A DNA stretch of 64,000 nucleotides from a virus: positions 24,433 to 88,432 of the IMG/VR virus record IMGVR_UViG_3300047331_000009. One strand, written 5' to 3'. This document shows, one piece after another, positions 46,301 to 55,300 of this stretch. Each line of letters opens with the position of its first letter. Position 1 is the stretch's first letter. The notes under the pieces are model-generated. The model did no database searches, was not told the DNA's origin, and saw only the letters and a program-made list of their open reading frames with translations. Both the position numbers and the translations under genes were made by a program.

Positions 46301-49300
46301 CGCCCGCTGCACCGCCGAGTAGAGCGGCACCGATATGCCACCGCTGTCCTCGGCCAGCCCGCCGCGCGGCAGCCCGCGCACCGGCCGGTCCGCATCATCG
46401 GCGCCGCGATCCATGTTGAAATCGAGGCCGCGCGTCGGCGAGAACGCGCTCGCCGGCACCGGCTTGGCCGTAGCATCAAGCGCCGCCCTGTTCGCCTCGC
46501 GCGAAAGGTAATCGTCGCGTGCTTGACCTAGCCGCTCCCACTCTTGGGGCTTGAAGCCCCTCGGCGTCATCATGCCGATGTGGTTGCGGCCCGGTTCCGC
46601 AGGCATGCCCTTTTTGAACCCCACAAACGTGGTCTCGTCCGGTCCCCACAGGTTTGTGGTGCCCTTGATCAGCGCGAGGTCTCGGTTGTGCCAGACCAGT
46701 TCGCCGTGCCAGACATACGGGTCGCCCTCGGACACCCCTCTGGTCGCTTCCAGATGCGGCTTGACCCAGTCCGGCGCTTCCCGCGACACCACTTGCGGCG
46801 GCTCGTGAACCGTGAAAATCCGCAGCCCGTTGGCGTCCATCGCCGCGAGGTAGGGCACCTCGCCCTCGTCGGTGACCAGGAAATAGTCGTCGGCCACCCG
46901 ATGCCCACGCACCGTGCGGGGCTCCCCGTCCACGTAAATGTCGGTATCCATCGGCGCGCCGTTGCGCAGCCATGACGGCGGCGGGTTTGGATTGGTCTGT
47001 AAATCGTCTTCCAGCGCGGCAAGCTGCTGGCGCACTTTGGTCAGCTTTTCCTGCTGCGGGAAATCCTGTTTGCCAGCCGCTTCCAGCGCGGGGATCGACG
47101 CAATCTTCTCGGCGGCCTCAGTCGCCCAGGATTGTTGTTTTTGGCGCCGTTGGTTCAGTTCATTGGCGATGCGCAGCACCGTCAATCCGGTCACCCAGTC
47201 TACAAACTGCCCGCTCGGGGGGTCGTAGATCTCGATGCGCGGCGCCTCGTTCAAGTTGAACGGGCTGCTCCAGTTACCGACGATATCAAAACCGCCGACT
47301 GTCGCGAGTTTCCGCTTCTCGCCCCTGGCGACCTGGGCGATCGCCTTGTCAAGCGCATCCTGAAGATCGCTGCCGGTATCAAACCAGCGCCCGGTGGACC
47401 TGGCGCTTTCAATCGCCGCCTGCGCCCGGTCTTTGGCGCCAATCAGCCGGTCAAGGCGCCGTTCAACGTGACCGAACGGCTTGCCTTCGTCCTTTAAATC
47501 TTGAAGCCCCTTCCGCGCCTTGGAGATTTGATCGTCCAAACCGGCGATCTTGGTGTCCAGGTCAGCGATTTTGGCCGCCGCCTGGGCCTCGTCGCCGTCA
47601 ATCTCATACCACTTGCGGTCGTCTCCATCGGCCTCGGCCGCCTTCGCCGCACGGTCAACCGATGCTTCCCAGCGATCGGCGTAACGGCCTTGCTCGGCCG
47701 CCTGCTGCTGCAAACGCTCGCCGCTCACCCGCCGATCGCGGGCAAGCTGGATCGCCTCGGCCTGACCTCGCGTGTGCAACCGCTCGCGGCGCTGCAAACG
47801 GTCCACATCGGCCTTGTATTTCGCCCGGATCATAATTCTCGGGTCGCCGGCAGCGGCCGACAAGGTTTTCGAGAAGTCCTCCTCCTCCGCCATATCCGCC
47901 GCATCGCCCTCGATATTGCCGATGCGCTTGCCGCTGGTGTCGTTGAACGCGGCGATGAACGCCTTGATGAACTTGTCTTTGACCTGAAGAACCTGCCAGC
48001 GGCGGCCGTCGATGCCTTCGGTCACGTAGCGGTATTCGTATGCCATGTTCCAGGTGTTGCCCTGGCGGTTCATGCGGCCGTTGCGCTGTTCCAGATCACC
48101 CGGACGCCATGGCGCGTCAAAGTGGTGAATGGCGCGCAACCGCTGCTGCATGTTGACGCCAACGCCCAGCGTGCCGCTCTGGCCGATGGCAATCCGGTAC
48201 TTGCCGGAGTTCATGCCGTCGGCGATCTCTTTCTTCTTCTCCGCTTTCATCCCGCCGGCGACGACGGCGATTTGGTCACGCGGGATGCCGCCCTCGACCA
48301 GCTTCTTGATCAGTTCATCGACCACAACGAAGCGGCTGGCCCGCCCCTCGGACGATTTCACCGGATTGAACCCGCGATCGAGGAAGATCGCCTGCGCCGC
48401 GTCCGGCTCGCCGTAGTGACGCAGCACGTTGCGCACGATGCGGTTGATCTTGCTGTCTTCGGTGTCCGGCGCGTCCGGGTTGTACAGCCTGGGATCGATG
48501 CCGGTGTTGGCGGAGTTGGTCTCGATGCGGATCGGCACCCGCTCGTCACCCTGCTGCATCCACTCCTTTTTCTGCTTCCCGTCAGCGGCCTTAAACTCGC
48601 GGGCCAGTTCACGCAGTTCGTCGAGGATCTCCACCTGGGCGGGCGACATCTCGCCCACGTCGGTGACCACCTTGATGTAGGGGCGCCCCTCCGGCTTCAG
48701 GGTCCGGCCGTTCATCAGGAAATTAAGCTCTTCCGGCGTCAGATCCGGCGATGTCAGGGTCTTGCCCGACGGTGTCGGCCGTGGCTTGAATTCGGGCATG
48801 TCCTTGGCCTGGACGACATCAACGAACTCCGACATCTGGCGCACCAGTTCATCGACGTTGTTGAATGCCGCGAGCCGTTTCACGGGCTCAATCTCGCCGG
48901 TGCTGGTCAGTTCGATGTCGTTGGTCGCGTCGGCGAAGGTGTTGAACCAGGCATCCCACTCCTTGATGCCGGCTTCCTCCATCCGGTCATCCATGAAGTA
49001 GCGAGCCATGTTGAAGATTTCGTTCAACGTGTTGGTCACAGGCGTCCCGGTGAACAGGAACACGCCCTTCCCGGCGTTGTTGGCCTTGACGTATTTGGTC
49101 AGGAAATCAAGCGCGATGGAGCGGTCGCTGGCCTTCTTGTTCAGCCCGCGCATCTTCATCGCCGTGGCGAACGGCGGCTTTTTGAACTCGTGCGCTTCGT
49201 CCACCAAAATGGCGTCGATGCCCAGTTGCTCAAACGGCACGGCGTCCTCTTGCGAGGCGCGGTTGGCCTGTTTCTCGATGTTGTTCAGAAGCGTCTGTAT

Positions 49301-52300
49301 CTGCCGGACAACATCCTTCGCGGTCGGGCTGCGCAGGCGCCCCATCGCCTTCTTGTCCGTTTTGGACGCTTCGATCAGGCTGTAAATCTCTTCCGGCGTC
49401 AGCGTAATGTCATCCTCGGCCGCCGCCTCGATCGCGGCGTTTTCCAGTTCCGCGATTTGTTCCGCCGCCAATGCCATCAGCGTCGGCTTGGTCAGCGCCA
49501 TGCGGTCAATCAGGCTGTGCGGCATGATCACCGCATCCCAGTCCTCGTTGGCGATGCGGCGCAGGCTGGTGGCGATCTCGTCCGGCTTTAGCTGGCTGAT
49601 GTAGAAGAATTTGCCGCCCGGGTACATGTCCTGGAACTCTTGGGCGACGGCGGCGCTGTTGGCGTTGTGCGCGAACACCACGGGCTTGCGGAATTTGCCG
49701 TAGCGGCGCCCTTCAACCGCGACGCCAGCCATGGTGTAGCTTTTGCCGGTGCCGACCTCATGGGCAAACAGTCCGCGCCCGAGCACCACGGCGCGCCAGA
49801 TGGCGTTGATCTGATGCCGGCGCAGCGAAAACGGGTCGTTGCCCCGGCGCAGCGCCATCCCCGACAGATCCATGAACGATCCGTCAAAGTGTGGTTTGGC
49901 GATGGCGTTCATCGACTCGTTGAAGGCTTGTTCGAAAGCCAGCTTGCGTTCCGGGTCTGACCACGCCCAGTCGGTGAACTTGTCTTTGAGATCCTGGACT
50001 TTGGCGTTGACTTCCTCGGTCGCCTTCTCGTCAAGGTGATCGTTGCCGTCGGCGTCTTTATAGGTGAGTCTGATGGACCGGTTGCCCATCGCCGCCATCA
50101 TCAACTGGTTGAACGGGTAATCTTCGTGCCCGTGGACAGTCCTGGCCTCAGCCTTGCGGTTTATGGAACGGTCATTGAACCGCACCTTCCAGCGGCTCCC
50201 GGCGAACCGGACATCCACGGCCGCGCGCTGATCGGGGGTCAGAGCCAACAGGTCGCCGATAAAGGCCCGGTATGCGTCGTCACCCACCCAGGTCGCACCC
50301 AGCTTCGCCTCGATGTTGTAATAGGGCGTGTCGGGCGGCAAAACCTTGGTCAGCGCGTCGATCGACGGCTGCATTTTGGCGTCGCCAGCGGCCAGCGCGT
50401 CCTTGGCCTCACGCAGCTTGCGCCGGACGTTGCCTGACAGATAATCGTCGGTCGCCTGAAAACCGCCGCCCGGCGTTCGCAGGATGGCGCCCTGGTCGAG
50501 CAACACATCCTCAACCGCGTTGCGCGGCTTGCCGGTCAGTTCGGCCACGCGGTCGAGGTCGAAATTTGCCTGCTCGTTGCGCGCCAGGACAAATGCGTCG
50601 GCGATCGAGGGGTTTTCCAGGTTCCGCCTCGAACGCACCGTCGGCTCGGTCAGAATGGGCGAAGGCGTCCCGTCCGGCCGTTCCAGCGATTCAACCGCCG
50701 AACGCGCCGGGTCCTTCATGCGGTCGAGCACACGCAAGCCGTCAGATTTACCGATCGGACCGTGCGCGGCGCGGAACTGGTCGTACTGCGCCTTCAGCGA
50801 CTTGCGCAGCGTGTCGGCTTCCGGCTTGCCGTCACGTTCGGCGTCGATCAGCGCGCCATACGTCTTGCGCATCCCGATCATGCGGCGAACCTGATCTTCG
50901 CGCGCCTTCACCACCTTGGCCGAACCCGTGGTCATCCCGCTTTTCAGGTCGTCAAGCCGAGCCAGCCGCTCGCCCTGAACCTGATAAAGATGGCCGTCGT
51001 CAGCGATGACGATGTTGCCCTGCCGGTCCTTCGTGTTGTTGATCAGAAAGCGCGGCTCGCGTCCGCGCATCACGGGCTGGTAGGCGTCCGTTGGCAGCGT
51101 CGCCGGCAGCGCTTGCAGCCGTTCCTCCAGGTCGTCGGGGCGATGCACGATCATTCCCGGCCGCCCCGAAGTGGTGCCGTGGCCCCAATCGAGGGTGCCA
51201 AGCACGTTCTGCGGGTGATCCTGGAAGTACTGGTTCACCCTTATGTCGCCATGCTCGGTGCTCATCTCGGTGGCATCGATCCACGGCTCATCGACGGCAT
51301 TGGCCAGCGGTTCCGCCCGCTTCTGCAAGATGATGATGTCGGCGACAACGTTGGTGCCGGCGTAATCCTTGAACGCACCGGACGGCAGGCGGAACGCAGC
51401 AATCAGCTTGCCTTTCTTCGCCATTTCCAGCCTAGCGGCGCGGCCAACGCTGTCCATTGTGCCGTTGCTGGTGATGCCGACCACGAGCCCGCCCGGCCGG
51501 ACCTGATCAAGCGCCTTGAGGAAAAAGTAATTGTGCAAGGCCGGTGAAAGCCTGTCATAGCGCCGGTCGGGCGGGCTTTGCTGCGCGAACGGCCAGTTGC
51601 CGATGACCAGATCATAGAAATTGTCGGCGGTTTTGCTTTCCTCGTAGCCTTTCACATGGATACCAGCGTGCGGATACAGCAGCTTCGCCATTTCGCCGGT
51701 GGTCTTCTCCTTCTCGATGCCGGTCAGATCGCTTTGACCCATCAGGTCGCGCGGCATCATGCCGAAGAAGTTGCCGACACCCATGGACGGTTCCAGCACC
51801 CGCCCGCCCCTGAAGCCCATGTGGCGAACCATGTCCCACATCGCGGCGACGGTAGGCGGGTCGGTGTAATGGGCGTTGCGGATGGAGTCGCGGGCACTTT
51901 CCCACGCCTCTCTGCCCAGGTGCTCACGCAGCCAGCGGCCTTCTTCCTCCCATCCCTCGCGGTAGGGTTGGCGTTCGAAACTGCCCTGGAAAACTTCCTG
52001 ACCGAACGATCCCCAGCCGATGAACCCGGCCATGGTCTCCAGTTCTTCCTGGGTCGGATCGCGGCCTTCCGCCTGGATGTCTTCAAGCGCCCTTAAAGCG
52101 GCGCGGTTGCGGGCGAAACGCTGCTTCGGCCCGGATCCGCCGATTATTCGCTTGGGGTCGTCAATGTGGAAATTGGGTCGGGTGACGGCTGGGTTTGCGG
52201 TTCGTCCTCCGGCTCCATCAGGCACCACTCCCGTGTCGCCTGTTCCTCCGCGTCCGGTGGCGGCATCCCCGCCGCTATGTACTGCTGGCGTGCCTCCCAC

Positions 52301-55300
52301 CTCTTCTGATCCAGGACGAACGCCAGCTTCTCCGCCATCCCCGCTGCGTCCAGTCGGTGCAGCATTTTCGGTCGAACCTGGCTCCAGTGGCGCAGAAGGT
52401 CGGTTTCCCTTGGGCTTCCGGGTGCCAGACCGCGATGGGCGAGATCCGCCACCTGCTGCTTGATCCACGCCGCTGTTTTCGGTTCGATCGCCATCTTCGG
52501 CCTCCGGGGTCTCCGATATGGCGTTTTCGCCCGGCGTTTGCAAATCAGGTGTGGGTGCGGCGGCGGGCTGATCCGCTGGTGTGTAGAATATGTCGCCAAA
52601 TAGCTTTTTGTGGTCGCGCGCCAGCCGCCCAAGAAGCGCGTCAAATGCAGCGAGCATCCCGGCTGCGTTCTCGCGGTTCTTCGCCAGCGGCACCTTCTCG
52701 CTAAACCCCATAAAGCCCGCATAGAACGGGTCGCTCACAAGCAAATCGTCAACGTCTGTCCCGTGCTTCCCGGCGGTTTGCAGGAGTGCAAAGATAGCGT
52801 CGCGCGCCTCATTACCGGCCCGCGCGAGCGTCGTCGTGTTGGGCGTCCCCATCGCGTCGCGCAGCGCTGTTACCTGGGCGTCGGCTGCGGCTACGGCTTG
52901 AGCGATCTCAACCGCTGCTTGCGTCATTTGCCTAGGCAGGCTGATCTTCCGGCCTGATGGCAAGACGACTTCAACGCGGTCGGTCCCAGTCGCGGCGGGT
53001 GCAGCGGCGCCGTCGAACAGATCGGCTTGCGCCTCGATCGCGGCGACCTCGCCCTGGAACTGCCGGGCGCCATCGACCGGGAACGTCTCGCGCATGTACT
53101 GCACCATCACCGGCGCGTCGTTGTAAGTGGCGCGGGCGGCAATGTATTGCGCGACGGCGGTTTTTTGCGCCGGCGTCAGCGGATAGCGGATCGACACATC
53201 GAGCGCATTGGGGTCGTCTTCGGGCGCCATCCCAAGCTGGGCGGCATGCGTCTCATCGACGAAATCGGTGACCGACGGCTTCATCTGCTCGTCATCCAGC
53301 GCATGCACAATGTCGCTGTGCGTCTGGTTTTCCGATCCAGCAATCATGCTGCCGTCCGGCAGGGCGAACCGCGCGTCCAGAATATCCCTTGTGTCGGGCG
53401 CCGGGTCGAACAATTCCGCCCGTTCCAGGTCTTCGGGAGTGATAATGCGCGTGGGCTTTGGTGGCGTTTTGGCATCTGCGCCGGGCGCAGGCTGTGCGGC
53501 GTTCCGCAGCCTCTGGTATTGCTCTGCGACGGCCTCCGGTGTGAGGTTGCCCGGCATCCCGCGCCGGATTTCAGCCGCCACCTCTGGGCGGCCCTGTGCC
53601 GTCCATAGATCGGCGATATGGTTCATCTGCTGCGCCAGCGATTCTTGTGCAGCACTCGGCAGCGCCGATGGCGCATTTGAAGTTCCGGCTCGCGCTTTGG
53701 TGTCGGTTTTTGGCGTCGGCGAGGGCGTCGGTGTCCAATCCGGGTTGTCGGTCGCACCGCGCGTATAGGTCAGCAGCTTCTCACGCTGCGCCGGCGTCAG
53801 ATTGTTCGCATCCGCCAGGGCGTTGAACATCTCGCTGGCCTTGGCCTGCCCCTGATCGCGCAGCGTGTCGGCGATCTTCACAGACCAGTCGTGCGATGCC
53901 GGATGGGTGTCGTCCTGGCTGGGCGGTTCGGGCGCTGGTGCGGGCTTCGCTTGCGGCGTCTCGGTGGGCGGCTTCTGCCCGTCCGGGTGCATGTGGATGT
54001 AGCCGCCCGGCCTGAACAGCCGTTTGCCGCGTTCGAACGCCGCCTTGCGCCCCTGCGGTGTCTGGCTTCTGGCATCGTTGGCGGCACCGATCGCCTCGTG
54101 CAACTGCGCCTGGCGCAGAAACTCCGTCAGCGAGAGATCGCCGTAGCGCCGTTCCCGGTAAGCCGGATCGAGGTCGTCCAGCGTCATCTTCCATTCGGGC
54201 TTGGCGGGCGGTTCTTCTGGCTTGGCGGCCGGTTTCGCGGCGGGCGCCTCGGTTTTTGATTCCGGCTTCGCCCCTGGCTTGGCGCGCTTGATCGTTGCTC
54301 CCTCGCCCATCTTCCGCTCGCCAGTGGCGTCGAAATAAGGGCGAGGGGCGAGGACGCTTTCGAGGTCTTCTGGGCGATAGGATACTTCTTTGCCGTTGTC
54401 CCATCGGACGTCGATCATATTCCCCTGTTCCGGCTTATTCCTGTGCACGGCGCCGACATAGGTGACGGTGAATGTGTCTCCTTGGTCGGTCGTTACGTGA
54501 TCCCCATCGCGCAACGTATCAGCCACGAGTTTGGAGTCCGGATTTTCGTGAAACTTCTGGCCGGGTTTAAGTTTGGTCGGCGGCGCTTCGTCATCAGCGT
54601 TGGCCTTCTTCGCCTCTTTTGCCTCCAGTTCGAAATCCGGGATTTTCAAGTTGTGCTTGGTGGCGAACGCCTTGATCGGCGCTACCGCCGCTTTGATTTC
54701 CGCCCGGTTGGGAAAAATCGTCCTGCCGCGCTTGTCAAAGTAGTTTGCAAAGCGCGGGTCAGCCTGTTGGATCAATCCCATCAGGGTTTCGGCGACCTTG
54801 CCGCCCCAATGCGGCCAGCCGTCTGAGTTGCGGTTGACCGCATCCCGATACTCGCCGAGCCAGCGTGTCGTCGGTCCCAACAACGGGTCATCGCGCCAGC
54901 GGTCGATTGCTTCGTCGATTTCGGGTTCGTTCATCCAGTAAGACGGCCGCTCTGCCCCGGTGCGCGGTGGGCGTTGCTCTGCCGCAATCTCTGTTGCGGT
55001 CGGCGGTCTTTTCGCGGTTTCACGTTTGGGCTTCACCGCCGGTTCGGCGGCTTCGCCGGCGGGCTCGCCGTTAAACGATAAATCATCCGGGGATTTATCG
55101 GTCTTGACATTCTCCGCCGCTTGCTCTGCGGCTTTTTCGTCCTCGTGCTTCTGCACCGCCGTCCCGAGCCCGACACCATCCTCGGCCTGGATTTGCTCGA
55201 CCGGCCGCGCCTTCGGCACCTCGGCTTCAGGCTCACTTTCGGGGGTTTCACCCTTGGTTTCGCCCTTGGTTTTCCCCTTGGTTTTGCCCTCGGCAGGCTC

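Noticed and set aside
47501-49591. 696-codon open frame on the plus strand
   Set aside because: It is antisense to the helicase part of the giant gene, lacks a ribosome-binding site and any recognisable motif, and mirrors the codon usage of the real frame.
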